64,000 bases of DNA from Enoplolaimus lenunculus (GCA_030248215.1 JASANG010001954.1:1-64000), one strand, 5' to 3'; shown: positions 20,650 to 32,500, numbered from the stretch's first letter. The notes: generated from the sequence alone by a model not told the origin. Translations and numbers: made by a program.

Positions 20650-21235
20650 CCAAATCCTGGCATGAAATTAGATTTCAGATGAAATCGAAAATATATATTC
20701 GTATTAAAATTAGTTACTGCACAATTTTGTTTCAATGCCAGCTCTGGTTCCTGGTGTAGCAAAATTTGTTCACCTTCAACTTCACTATTTTTTACCTCCA
20801 GATGCATATAAACTCAAATGTTTTCTAATACAATATTTTAGTTTGCTGGATTCAGTAATGTATGTTTCTGAGACAAACAAGACATATTATTGTCGCTGTG
20901 AAATGATCATAATTTTAATAAATGGGAAATTGATGAGAAATATGCTTTTTGTATTGAATGTTTAACGTAGGACAGCTATAGCTTTTTCTTTTTTAGCCAA
21001 GTATACAAATATGGCTGCGTATAGTAGAAAATAACAAAAAAGCCAAAGAGTTGTTGTAAATTGCCAAATGTATAGTTTTAATTCAATGTTCTTCTTTTAA
21101 CGAAATGCAAAAATGTCATTCTTTTGTTGTAGGACCACTGTTCCCTAAACCTGATGCCGGGTTCACGTTATAACCGGGGCAGCTTGTGTCACGTTTTGCC
21201 CTTATTAGACTATTGGGTAACATTTTGTCTGCTTA
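20650..21235. other. Short intergenic stretch with a stray MITE end
   Basis: No gene recognised. A second family-B terminal sequence (GTTCACGTTATAACCGGGGC, about 21160) lies some 80 bases left of the next copy. Confidence 0.4.
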
Positions 21236-22185
21236 TGCGGGGTTCTCGTTATAACTGGGGCAACTCGGAACACGTTTTGGCCCATGTTGATTCGACGTCA
21301 ACATAAAATATTGCGAACTAAATAGCGGGTATTAATACGACAAAATGTGAATGTTACATGATATTGGCTTACAAATCACGGATCTCATGCGTCCATTGTA
21401 TACAAATAGCCATATGTCATATGATACCGAGGCACATTTATGCGAATATCATATGATATTCCAAAATTCTACTAAACATCATGTGATATTGTATAGGACA
21501 ATGCAGTTTTTGCACGCTAATAAAACAGTAAAAGTTAGATAATGTAGCATTAAATCATTTCGAAAACTGAATTAGCTCCTGCGTTTTTGTTTCTACTGAA
21601 AAGTTTCTCAAAATCTATTCCTAAATACGAATAATTCAAATTTCACATTTCAGTATCATATGACATTCTACAGGACATTCAGTCTAGTTTACCACAACTT
21701 TGCAGACATTTTCAAACATGTGAAATGATATTGGCAGCCAATATTTGGAATATCAACTTTTAGGGGCGTAACAGAACATTAAACGTATCCCTAAGCATAA
21801 GCAAAAATTGTAATACTAGAAAACTCAACGGCCCTAAAAGTGCGTCTGAGTTTCTGTAGAATTCGAAATACGGCTGGGTTTCACACAGGTCTAGCATTAT
21901 CTGTAATTCAATGCAACGCTAATTTACCTTTGGGACGTTTTAGTGGTTTTATTTAAAACAAAGTTTTTCTGAGTTAACACTTTGTGTATCCGAGAATGAT
22001 GATAGCAAGCTTACTGAGAACAGTACGATATAGACTACAGATGAACATCGGATATCCGGTCCGGATAACAAAAATGTCTAAGGACCCCTACCTTACAATT
22101 TGTCCCAACTCCCCACATAAATTTTTCGTGATAAAATGATATGGTCATTCATTACCTTACAATTTGTCCTTTCATCATAATATTG

Positions 22186-22460
22186 GTACCCCCTGTTATT
22201 CGGTTACGGACTGGTATTTATTTTTATTCCGTCCTCCGCCACACTTCGTTACCTACACATATATCCATACTTCAACGTTTTGAACTCACCATTATTTGGT
22301 TCTAGTCATTTATAGGCTACAATTACAGAAATAATTGACATTTATGGACTCTAATTAAGGTTTAGGGACTCTATGCGCTTTTACGGACTCTTATTAGGGA
22401 TACGGACTCCGATTGGTTGGGACTCAAAATGAGTACCCCTTATTCGGGTCACTGCAGTAC
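22186..22460 (+). repeat. Dispersed repeat, second copy at 58838-59190
   Basis: It starts GGTACCCCCTGTTATTCGGT and ends near TTATTCGGGTCACTGCAGTA. The same opening, middle (TATTTATTTTTATTCC-like, GACATTTATGGACTCTAATT) and end recur at 58838-59190. No coding capacity and no clear terminal repeats were found. Confidence 0.6.
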
Positions 22461-22489
22461 TGGCATAATAAATACCGATTTTTAGAATT

Positions 22490-22713
22490 GTATCTTTTAT
22501 GCTCATATCAATTTGCTTGAGGGTCAGGGTACTTCCTTTAGAGCAACAAGTTAAAACAAGTGCTTAAGAAACGAAAATTGAGGTTCGGAAGCTCAAAAAA
22601 CACAAAATCCAGTTTCGGATATCCGAAATAGAAAATTTCGTTTTGGATATCCGGATAAATATCCGGCAAGAATTGCCGGATATCCAGATATGAAAAATAT
22701 CCTATGCCCATCA
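22490..22713 (+). mobile_element. hAT-like MITE piece with GATATCCGG repeats
   Basis: The sequence contains ACGAAAATTGAGGTTCGGAA and multiple GGATATCCGG words, and ends in ATGCCCATCACTG, whose reverse complement CAGTGATGGGCAT is a hAT-type terminus. Related pieces lie at 28640-28865 and, inverted, at 46303-46425. Confidence 0.55.
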
Positions 22714-23072
22714 CTGACAAACAATGAATGTCACATCAGGCAGGATAGCAAACAATTCAAATTTTTTAAATTTGATAGCGGATTCACATGCAGACAAAAT
22801 GTTACCCGCTATTGTAATAGGGACAAAACGTGTTCCAGGCTGCCCCAGTGACAACGTGAACCTCGCATTATAAACCCAATATCGTATTAAAAAAATTTAT
22901 ATTTGTCTGCTATTAAGTTCAATGTTTGGATCACCTTTTGTTCTTCAATGATATTCGAGTTTTGTCTGTTCACCCGATATAAGAGCCCGAATTTTAATGT
23001 TGAATCAACATGGGACAAACCGTGTCCCACCTACCCCGGTATAACGTGAGTCCCGCATTAGTTCCAAGCATT

Positions 23073-23264
23073 GGCACATGTTACGCTGAGGGCCGTCCCG
23101 CTGTCCCGGGAGAGTGGGACAGTGGGATAGCGGGACAGTAGGACAGTAGTAGGACAGCGGGACAGTAGTAGGACAACGGGGACAGTGAGACAGCAGGACA
23201 CACAGTAGGACAGCGGGACAATAGGACAGCGGCACAGTAGGACAGCCCTCAGCGTAACATGGGC
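23073..23264 (+). mobile_element. Small TIR element filled with GGACAG-type repeats
   Basis: This 192-bp element has terminal inverted repeats: left GGCACATGTTACGCTGAGGG, right (reverse complemented) GCCCATGTTACGCTGAGGGC. The 9-bp flank CCAAGCATT is present on both sides (23064-23072 and 23265-23273), so it inserted with a 9-bp duplication, as Mutator-like elements do. The interior is an irregular array of GGGACAGC, AGGACAGT and GGACAGTAGTA units. It has no coding capacity. Confidence 0.7.
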
Positions 23265-23274
23265 CCAAGCATTT

Positions 23275-26200
23275 ATGTTGCAACAAGATTAAAACAGTTC
23301 GCTCAGGTTTCAAAAAAACCAGAAAATATTTATTACAATACTTCATAAACCATATAAATCCAGTTTAGTGTACATAACTGATTTAGAACCAAATTTTAAT
23401 TGCTATCACACTGCTACAAATTATATGTTAACCTCAAAAACATAAGCGAGAGAGTGATTTATACTGGCCAATTTTTACATTTAAAATCGGTATTATTTTG
23501 TACAATCCCGTGCAGTAAAGGCTGGGTTAAACCGGATGCCTCCCCTGGCTCCGGCAAAAATCGAGCCCTGTCTTCGGCTTCGGTAAAATTTCGCTGGATG
23601 TTCCGACGTTTTGGGTAATGAAATTCTTTTAATACACATTTTTTAAAAATGATTTGGGAATGATTTTATGACATTGTTTTGCTTATTATGTTAAGATTCG
23701 CACATTAAACATTATTTTTACGTCCTAATTTAGGTTTACCTATTAAGGCTGTGGCAAAATTTGCGGACCCCAGGCTGGGTTTTTTGTCTCTTCCGGTTGC
23801 AACTTGAAAAAAGGACGTTTTGTTACGCATAAGTATGCGGCAATTAAGACAATCTGTTACATGTTACAATATTTTGTCAATTCCAAAGCGTCCGATATTA
23901 CTAGAATTAATAATATATATGTCTCTTCAATTAAACTTCATTTGTGCAGCCAACTTTGCATTACAATTTTAAATTACATGTCATTGCATTCAAAGGTTGT
24001 GAACCAGGTATTCGGAAAACTAAATCCTCTACTTTAAACGAATTTTACAATCTCTAATATGAAACAACAAAAAGTACACAACAATTCAGTGGCAAATAAA
24101 GGCTTAACAGGCAACACGGGAGTTAGATAACATAAACAGCAGCTAAATACAATGTATGTGTGGTACAACACTTGTTACTGAAGCACATTTTTCGTATGTT
24201 ACAACTGCTCCTGTTCAAAAATCTCATTACTCGTAGAGAACAAGGCACATAATTGCTTACAAATTTTAAAATCACACCAACAGTCAGATGTTTCCATAAC
24301 TTCAAATCGCCTTTGCACTTGCGATGTTTTGCAAAAATGTTAAACCATTGCACCGTCGCATGGTACAAAGAATTAAGGCGTAAAGACAAAAACAAACATG
24401 TGCTGGTTATATACTTGCTTCGTTACGTTGAAAGTACCTTGTAAGTTGTACAGACACTGTGTCTCAAAACCTGTCATTCAAACTCGATAATACACGGTTT
24501 CGTACAATAATCAATTTAGCTTCAACTGAATCACCTTAGAACATCGTTGGAAAACTGTTCCCGCTAGAATTTCACCGCTAGAATTTCAACAGAAAAGAAC
24601 AAAAATAGTATGTGAAATAGAAAAACATTAAAATAAGTTCAGTTCAGACCATATATCAGCTACAAATAAGTGTATAAACAATGAAACATCATGAAAACAC
24701 CACAGGACAGACGATAGCTCTATTTGTAGTGATCAGAACTGTGTATACATCAGCATTTATCTCACGACCGTGCCTAGGGTTGCCCGGGCCTCATACGAAT
24801 ATAAAACTTCGGACTCTTTAACATTTCTAAACTCCAAACTTTGTTAGTAAGAAATTCAAGTTCGAGCAAACACAATTTCAGTATTAAACTCCAAAGCAAA
24901 ATTTTAGTCCTGCTTGGCGCCAGTCGGGAAACTCATTCAGTACTAATAGCACCCAGCATATATTGTGAATAAATTTTAGCGCAAAGCGGTCGAGACACCA
25001 GAGGCACGTTTTTTCATTAAAAATCTCAAAAAAATTTCTTTCGCATAAACTTGATCCGCAAACTTACATCATGCGCTTAGATATGAACCAATAATAAGGA
25101 TGATCTTTGCACTTAAACTGTCGCTTTCACAGCACGTCATTACCAGAGTTTGCTTGTCATACCGTACTATTGACAGCACAAATTGTCTTCTCTATACCAT
25201 AATAATACAAACTGTGATTTCATATCGAAAACAGTACAAAAATTTTCTCAAACACGACTTTCTCATTCACGTACATAATTTTACAATTAATAATCAAAAA
25301 TTGCGCTTAGGTCAAATTCTAGTTCTACACGCCTTCCAAAACAAGCTGAATGTACACATAACTTACGCAATGGCGTAGCCAACCTGGTTTAAGGGGCAAC
25401 CCCTCTGTGATTCTTGTCCAGGGGTTTGTTACAACTGTTAACTTGCCGATACAAACGCACATCCAACACATCCAACCTATTTCATTTGTCTGCCGCATCC
25501 TAATATAATAATCGGCGCACAAAAATAAACGCTCCATTATTCATATATGTACTGATTTTTCCTTGAACTCAATTTAGTTGTTTCAACAACAAAGCAAACA
25601 ATCAGATATTTTGGTTTTTCAATACAACGACGTCCTTGGAATACACAAAATATTGCATTATTTGCAAAGTATCATTAACATGCTTTGCTGCTATTAATAT
25701 ATACTGAGAGTGCAAACCATTTATAGTTTTGTTAATGGTATACAGTAGAGATGCCTCGACGCCTGGCCCCGACTCCGATACAATTCGGCGGGCTAATCGG
25801 AATCAAATTTTTACTCCAATCTTTACTTGGCTCGACCAATGCTTAAGCTCATTGTTCAACAAATAGTTAAACATAAAAGCACGCTAAATAATTAGTACTA
25901 CTTGATTTGCAATAACATGTTATAATTTCGTATAATATAGAGTTTTGTTATACTTTTCAGAAATAAATATCCGACATTGTATAATACCGAAGCCGAATGT
26001 TGATTTTTTGCGGGAGCCGAACATCAGGTTCATCCCTAGTATTCTGCGGCTTAACTTTACTTGCCACTTGAACAATCATTGTAATATATAATTTCATGAA
26101 AAATCAATGCAGTACCACATGCATACGTACAACGAAAAATAAAACCCCAAAAAATAAATTACATACAATATGCGTTGGCAAGCACAATAACCAACAAAAC

Positions 26201-26900
26201 AATTTCTTTTTGGAAAGAAATGTATATTATACACAACCAAACATTCAAACCATTTCCATAAAATTACCACAAATCGAAAGTACATTTCGTCGAGAGCGGA
26301 ATCGGATCCATTTTTTGTCTGGACCGGAATCGGAATTTAAGTTTTAGAAATTCTATTAAAAGTAAACTGTATGACCTGATTTTTGTTGCAATATGCCTGT
26401 CTGTATTGTTCACAGTTTCAGTAAAAACGACGTGTATAGCTTACTGCAACATTAGCGATCTACTAAGGCTGTAAAATTAAATAAATTAATGGAGGCCTAA
26501 TGTGACTGCTATTGAAAAGTTTATGTTTTACCTTTAAACGAGTACACAACAAAATGTAAACATTAAATTCTATTTCAAAACGAAAAGCAGTGATGCTAAC
26601 ACCACAAATTTTCAAGTACAGCTCGGTATTTGGCTCAACAGTATCCAAATTTTATCGGAATCTTAGCCGGAATCGGAATCCCGTTGGAACCTTGGTGCAT
26701 AATTATTAACAATCAGTCTTCCAAGAGCGATTTTAACACATTCATGTCAACTACGCTACATGATGTGGTCTGAATCATTGACAAAATAAATTGCCGTTAT
26801 ACTAACAAATTTAATATTTATCCAACTGCATACCATATCTTGGCTTGCTAGCTCTTGGAAAACATCGAAATTGAGTAAGATGTTTTTCTGAAGTTGAATT
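23275..26900. other. Intergenic DNA downstream of TPD52
   Basis: I see no further gene. It contains degraded hAT-like ends (25743 CAGTAGAGATGCC and 26028 GGTTCATCCCTAG; CGGAATC-rich pieces near 26290-26330 and 26655-26690) and a probable transposon edge at 25366 (CAATGGCGTAGCCAACCTGG). The segment next to 26900 is the 3' UTR of TPD52; a variant poly(A) signal ATTAAA lies near 26810 on the minus strand. Confidence 0.4.
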
Positions 26901-27059
26901 TCAATTGCCTGGAGTGGTTGGCTGACTCTTGGATAAATCAGGTCCAGGCATTCCGTTAACATTCATTGCGTTTCCGCCCGCCATTGGCGTTGACGTCGTC
27001 GAAGCTCCACCTGTGCGTCCAGGAAATTGATCCATTGATGCAGATGCCACAATTTTAGC
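26901..27059 (-). CDS. TPD52: TPD52 exon 5 and stop
   Basis: The acceptor is CGTTTTATTTCAG. It encodes AKIVASASMDQFPGRTGGAS and a Gly/Thr/Pro-rich tail ending SKSQPTTPGN, then TGA. The low-complexity tail is less conserved in the family; the frame and acceptor support it. Confidence 0.75.
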   Translation of the reverse strand, partial: AKIVASASMDQFPGRTGGASTTSTPMAGGNAMNVNGMPGPDLSKSQPTTPGN

Positions 27060-30000
27060 CTGAAATAAAACGATTTTTTCTTCACTCTAATAAAGAATTT
27101 AAATTTTTTAGCAATTTATCTCAGTGCAAAGTATTAGTCTAGTGATGATATCCGGCCCCGGCAGAAATCGACATCTAACCCCAGTATTTCAACTTACCGC
27201 ATGTTTTTTATATTCAAAAAATTAAAAGCAACATTTGTAATGCCAACTACCGTGGAACTGATTGACTTAGTTTTACATATTTTTATGTAATACACGTAAT
27301 GTAAATGTTTGCATACCCGTGCGCGCTCACTATTATTATTGGGTTACAATAACGCTAGAAACCCGATAAAGACGACAAGTGTTGTTTCAGGGGCGTAACG
27401 GTATATATCTCAGCATGTTCCGAAGGTTAAGTCTAAACTGAGCGTAAAAATACGTGTATAACTAAGCCTAAGCCGTAGCGTAAATTCTAGTCTTAATCTT
27501 AGATAGTGATGGGCGATCTCGGTCAATTTTTGAACATTACCGAAAAAAATCAAAATAAATTATTTATAATGCCTTGTTCGTAATCTTTTGTGTTGTTTGC
27601 ATGGTTTATGTTGCCGTTGGGGGCAACAACCCCATCCTACTTAGTGTTCCTTCAAAATGCGGAAGGTTCAAGGAAATCGCAGCCTTCCCCTGAGAGAAAA
27701 AGGCACAAAATTGATTCAAAAAGATAGGAAATTTGGTGCGCTAAACCGGTCATCAAACGCAAAAATGCGCAACTCAGCGATCGCTTTTGCACAATAATAT
27801 GCATGAAAGACATAGATTTCTGAACTGTTCTAAATACTTTTTTCGTTCCGCTTCGCTATAGTCCAGATAAGATCTCAAAAGTGAAAGTATATATTCAAGT
27901 ATTAAAAATTGAAATTTAATTGAAGTTATCAGGGTAGGTCAGGAGAAGCCAAATCAGCATTATGTTCCCATATATTAAGACTAGAGCGGGTCCTGAACAT
28001 TTGGACCAATATTACGTTAACAACGTAACAACCAAAACAACCGTATTCCTACGTTTAAGCCTCATCAGCATAATAAACACAAGTCTAAAACAAAGCTAAG
28101 CCTAAGTCCAAGCAAAAATTAGTCTAAAATTTAAGCCTAGTCTATTTCGGTATGGTGAGAAGGCGGGCACTAGCGGATCCACAGGAATATGAAAAGCCAT
28201 ACACCTCCCGTCAGAAATTTTTCGTGATAAAATGATAAGGTCCCCTACCTTGCATTTTCCCCCTTTAAAAGCTTTTCTGTAAAAAATATATGGTCCGACA
28301 TTACAATTTTTCCCTCAGAAATTTTTTTGGTGAAAAATGACGTTTCAAAAGATTTGCGAGCCTGCCTCCGCCAGAGGTTTCTGGATCTTCTACTGAAAGC
28401 GTGGCACACCTAAAAGTAACATGGTCTGATGTTTGTACGATTTAGCGTAAGCATATTTTAATGCGGTTCTTTCTTCTTGGAACGGAAAACCAGTTATATA
28501 CATACAGTTCGAGGGAAGGGTGACATTCGATAAAATCGGAGACAAACCAAATGAACCCAATTTCAGGTGGCCAACGCAAGTATTTTTTAATCAGTAGCTG
28601 TCTTTTAAAAGCAGTCTCAAAATAAAAACTATTTTTAAATTTGTATGTTTTACGCTCATAGCATTCAGCATTTGGGTCACTATACTCCTTAGCACAACAA
28701 GTGAAAGAAAGTGCTTGAGAAACGAAAATTGAGGTTCGGAAATAAAAAACGCAAAATCAGTTTCGGATATCCCAAATAGAAACTTTAATTTGGAATATCC
28801 GGATAAATATTAAGCAAGAATTGCCGGATATCCGGATATGAAAAAATATCCACTGTCCATCACTTGTCATCACTTACTTAAACAAAATTAACTTTCTACT
28901 TTTCCCAGCATTTGCGGTATCCTCGTCTTCTGGTCTCGGTTCCAAACCACCGAGACTCTAAAAACCCAGGCTTGCCAAGTATCGAGATTTGCCAAAACCC
29001 AAAACCGGGACTCACATCCCTGATCCTAGCCACATCTATTTTATAGTCTTTAGGAAAAACTGAATGCCTTAAAAGTAAAATAGGCCAAATACGTATTGCA
29101 ACTGAACGCAACGTTAAATAAACGTAGAATAATGAAATAGGTTCGTTGTTAAAGTGTTAAAAATGCATCCGCGTGAGACGTCAAGCTTTTTCACGTAAAC
29201 ACTTTGGATACCTTAGGCCATTTATGGAAGGATTGTTAGCTAAGTTCTGATATTTGAATGCAATCTAGTATTCGATTTGAATTAATTTGTCTGCCACAGG
29301 CCGGATATTAGATTATCCGGCTCCCGCATTTTTTGGTATCCGACCGCATCCTGATATATACGTGTTCTATAAATCCACATCCTGCAATAAAATTGGTGAT
29401 TGCGCTGAAAGCACAGCGAACTACAAAAATATGCTGCAATTCTGAAATGTGAAATACAATGCTTCGCAGACTACACAGTAATCGTCTCAAAACGCCACAA
29501 CACTGTACAATAAACAAGTGAGATACCTTCGAGTAACTTCGCTAAAATAATTGAAAAAAATTGAACATTCACTAAATATAGTAATACGCAGCATCCGAAA
29601 CCAAAATTCTCAAGTAAAAGCACTGCAACAATACCAAATGCCATACCAGACTGTACATGATTCAAATTAAAAACCAAATAATACGACCGGATCCGTAATA
29701 TAAACAGTAAAAAATTAAATTCCAGAGTTAAATAGTGCAATTTTGTATATATACTACAGCATCAATTCACTAAAATTCATTTTGACTATTTAATAAAACA
29801 TGCAAATGCAATATTGCTGAAAAACAATGAACTCAACTGAACATCACCCGGAACTGTAACCCAAGGCATATTCAAACACTTTTTTGAGTTTATTAATGTA
29901 TTATAGAAAAGTATATAACATTTAGTCGGAAAACGTATTTTCGTTCAATGGTTCTTAACGTCATTTCTTTACATACCTTAACGTTGGAATACATATAGCC

Positions 30001-31928
30001 ACAGCGGTCTTCAAAAGACTTGAATGTTTCAGATTGCCTAAAAGTTACAATCAATACGTACGTACATAAACAAAAGAAATAACCGTCAAACCCATAATTT
30101 TTAGCGTGCACCTACCAGGGTGCAACCGGAATTCCGGTTCCGGTTCCGGCATTTTTTCACCTTCCGGTTCCGGTTCCGGTAAATTTTTACCGGATTTAAA
30201 AATTCCGGTGTTATAATTTGGCCGTTTAAGAATCTCTTTTGAAAGCCACTTGTACTCAGAATATAAGCCGTTGATGGTGGATTTCACTTCAGTCGACGAC
30301 GAAAATCTAAAATACAACAAATAAAATAAATACCTGTGTTCGACTAAGGTTGTTTCACGAATAATAGGGCAAAAAATACGATTAAAATGAAATTTTTGGT
30401 GAAATGCATTTTTCATTTTCCGGTTCCGGTTCCGGTAAAATTTTCAAATTCCGGTTCCGGTTCCGGTAAATTGTAATTCCGGTTGCACCCTGGCACCTAC
30501 CAATTTGAAGGTCTAATTCAAAAATATAATTCAAAAATATATAAAGTAGAACACAGCTGCGAAAACTCATATGCTAGTAGTACAAAAGTTTTTTGCTTTA
30601 TCAACGGAGCACAGCTTTAATACTTAAAATGTAACGAAATTTAACAAAGCAATACTTACCGCATATCACCAAGTTTTTTTGACACGTTCGAAAACGCAGA
30701 CGTCGTTTTTTCATTGAGCGAATTTATGACCTCTCCAGTTTTTTGGATCCTGCAAAATGCAACCATCACTACGGCTATCCCGAGGCTAACGCTTGATTTA
30801 CCGGGGTCAAATTTTTTCTGTAGATTTTGATTGACCCAATGCCTCTAAGAACTGAAAAACAATCTGGTGCTTTGGTCATGTAAAAGCTTTATAAATCATG
30901 TGTTTCCATCCATTTTTACGTTAAACTATGTCAAATAGAAATGTTTGATTAGACTCAACGTTCAATGTTTCAAATCGTGAGCTGGACTTCAATGGCTTTC
31001 AAACTTCAGTCTTTTAACCACGTCTGATTACGTAGTGACGCTGTGGCCTGGACTGTCATATACTTTGATCTGACTTAGTCTTGTCAATTTTAAACATTTA
31101 ACCACTTGCTACAGGATAATTAACCAAAAACACAAACCAAAAATACACATGGAAAATGTCGTCTAGTTACCAAAAACAACACCGTTATTTTAACACGCTC
31201 TAGCTTAAAAACACTGTAAAATCTAAAAACCAAACACGTTCCACAGGTAACTTTCCTAGCAGCTTATCCAAAGTAAGTGAAAATGCAAACCGCATGTAGG
31301 TACGTATTAAACGTAAGTTAAATTTACGGTTCATATTCCTTGACGGTTTTAAGACCATGTGACAAATCTGAAGCGATTTCTTGCCACGGTGTCATTCCCA
31401 GTTTGTGTTTTAATTCTGACGCGTGCTTTAATCTGGCCTGCAACACTTGTCGAAGTGTGTTTATTTCATCTTCCGTCTAAAAATCAATAATGCATATTAC
31501 GTATATATATACTGCATTCAGAAAAAAATGTGCGACAAAATATCAAAAATTAATGAACAACAGTGTTGACCAGGCACGCAGATACGATCGAATGTCAAAA
31601 AAACGAGAGCTTAGACCGCATATATATTCATGTATCGGGGTATCAACCAGGTATAAATATATAATTTAGCCGGATAATTCAATATCCCGCTCCGGCAGTT
31701 ATGGTAGGCGAATAATTTTACGTGTGTGTTTCCACAAAACAAAATTGAAATTAACTACGCTAATTTTCCCCCACTTGCTATAATATGTTTCGACTGGCTG
31801 ATTACAAATTCGCTGTTCACCTTCTGCAAATCTGCCCGCAATTCTTCCTTTTCATCTTCTGTTAATTCTGGACGTCGACCATCACCTGTTGCTTCACCGT
31901 TAGTAGCGGTATATTGAGGTTCTGTCAT
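26901..31928 (-). CDS. TPD52: Tumor protein D52 family protein (five coding exons)
   Basis: This is a host gene encoding a predicted 188-residue TPD52-family protein, a coiled-coil adaptor acting in vesicle trafficking on intracellular membranes and forming homo- and heteromers. Five exons join in frame (108, 149, 90, 61 and 159 coding bases; total 567), and all internal splice sites are GT-AG. The family pattern is clear: ELTEDEKEELRADLQK then TEDEINTLRQVLQARL and HKLGMTPWQEIASDL (coiled coil), KTGEVINSLNEKTTSAFSNV, KKLGDMRQSETFKSFEDRCG, and a Gly/Ser/Thr/Pro-rich tail. Length fits the family (about 180-225 residues). The start ATG at 31928 is preceded by a possible splice acceptor, so a 5' UTR exon or trans-splicing is likely. 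A hAT MITE sits in intron 3 and an LTR retrotransposon begins 144 bp upstream of the ATG. Confidence 0.9.
27063..29976. other. TPD52 intron 4, rich in old repeats
   Basis: This 2.9-kb intron carries fragments of several dispersed repeats: a piece starting near 27390 (GGGGCGTAACGG), AAGCCTAAGCC-like runs (27470-28140), a segment with TTTTTCGTGATAAAATGATA (28215-28245) shared with 22125 and 47200, and a GATATCCGG hAT-like piece (28640-28865). No exon is apparent. Confidence 0.5.
28640..28865 (+). mobile_element. hAT-like MITE piece with GATATCCGG repeats, intronic copy
   Basis: It is about 75-80% similar to 22490-22713 by eye: ACGAAAATTGAGGTTCGGAA, CAGTTTCGGATATC, TTGCCGGATATCCGGATATG and a terminal CCATCACTTG. 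It is a decayed non-autonomous element. Confidence 0.55.
29977..30037 (-). CDS. TPD52: TPD52 exon 4
   Basis: The acceptor is AACTTTTAG and the donor GTTAAG/GTATGT. It encodes QSETFKSFEDRCGYMYSNVK, corresponding to the conserved NSATFKSFEDRVG motif. It ends in phase 0. Confidence 0.88.
30116..30492 (+). mobile_element. hAT MITE with CCGGTT repeats (intron 3 of TPD52)
   Basis: This 377-bp non-autonomous hAT element starts CAGGGTGCAACCGGAATTCC and ends GGAATTACAA-side AATTCCGGTTGCACCCTG. The 8-bp duplication GCACCTAC is perfect on both sides. Arrays of the 6-base unit CCGGTT lie just inside both ends and again near both sides of the interior; such subterminal repeats are normally transposase-binding sites. 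A sister copy sits in the LTR element at 33632-34034. Confidence 0.85.
30660..30749 (-). CDS. TPD52: TPD52 exon 3
   Basis: The acceptor is TGCATTTTGCAG and the donor ATGCG/GTAAGT. It encodes IQKTGEVINSLNEKTTSAFS and NVSKKLGDM, matching the family's QKTSAALSTVGSAISRKLGDM region. Phases fit both neighbours. Confidence 0.9.
31328..31476 (-). CDS. TPD52: TPD52 exon 2 (coiled coil)
   Basis: The acceptor is TTGATTTTTAG/ACGGAAG. It encodes TEDEINTLRQVLQARLKHAS, ELKHKLGMTPWQEIASDL and SHGLKTVKEYEP, the most diagnostic segment of the family. The donor is GAACC/GTAAAT, phase 2. Confidence 0.9.
31821..31928 (-). CDS. TPD52: TPD52 exon 1 (coding part)
   Basis: 36 codons, MTEPQYTATNGEATGDG through EEKRE-like EELRADLQK. 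It ends at donor CAGAAG/GTGAAC in phase 0. It forms the start of the coiled coil. Confidence 0.85.
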
Positions 31929-32071
31929 TGTTATTTACAATCACACAAAGATTAATTACTAAAAACTTATGGCTGTTAAGACGTATATATATATGTAACT
32001 TTTCTTTTGAATTAAATCAACTGCGTAGCAAAGCAATCAATGACTTAGACAATTTTAAGCATATATAATAT
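31929..32071 (-). promoter_or_regulatory. Short region upstream of TPD52 ATG with possible splice acceptor
   Basis: Only 143 bp separate the TPD52 ATG from the LTR retrotransposon. Reading towards the gene, CCATAAGTTTTTAG at 31959-31972 would leave a 30-base leader before the ATG. It could be the acceptor of a 5' UTR intron or of spliced-leader trans-splicing. No TATA box can be claimed in this AT-rich sequence. Confidence 0.35.
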
Positions 32072-32477
32072 TGTAACGAGCGCTCAGTTAACTTTGGTGA
32101 TTCACCAGTGGAATAAAATTTGAATCTTGAAAATTTTTTGAATGAATGGCCATTGTATAAAAATGTTAAAGAGAGAAGTTCCGAGTTGCTTGATGAATAG
32201 CGGCGCCGGTTAGGCGAAAAATATAATATTTTTTGGGTGAATTTAAAAAGGGTTGTTATTCGTTTTGTTACAGTCATTATCGTTTCTGACTTGGTGAATC
32301 AATTATTTTTTGACGACTGTTACGTGCACTGGGACTTCTGCTTGGAGCGAGTTTAATTTACATGTAGCGAGTGTTATCTTAGTGTGTACCGTTCTTTTGG
32401 CTATCAATTGCAACATATCTTGGTGAGTGTAAATTTTTCTATTTCTCATACGGACATTGCAGTTTGCGGCCGTTACA
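32072..32477 (+). repeat. 5' LTR
   Basis: 406 bp, TGTAAC to GTTACA, followed directly by the primer-binding region. It matches the 3' LTR at about 97%. Confidence 0.9.
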
Positions 32478-32479
32478 TT

Positions 32480-32500
32480 TTTGGAGGTCGTACTGGGGAA
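32480..32500 (+). promoter_or_regulatory. Probable primer-binding site
   Basis: TTTGGAGGTCGTACTGGGGA lies a few bases inside the 5' LTR. The TGGAGGTCG opening fits the complement of a tRNA 3' end (CCA), but I cannot name the tRNA. Confidence 0.45.

Larger units (their letters stand above)
21236..22867 (+). mobile_element. Harbinger-like MITE, family B, with nested insertions
   Basis: The left end is TGCGGGGTTCTCGTTATAAC and the right end reads CCCCAGTGACAACGTGAACC then TCGCAT. The family interior is intact from 21236 to about 21756 and resumes at about 22714 (ACAAACAATGAATGTCACAT). The roughly 960 bases between are foreign: they include a dispersed repeat (about 22186-22460) and a GATATCCGG-rich hAT-like piece (about 22490-22713). 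Confidence 0.6.

Noticed and set aside
23090-23262. CRISPR-like array or plain satellite
   Set aside because: Units are irregular without unique spacers, and the array is bounded by inverted repeats and a target duplication, so a TIR element explains it.
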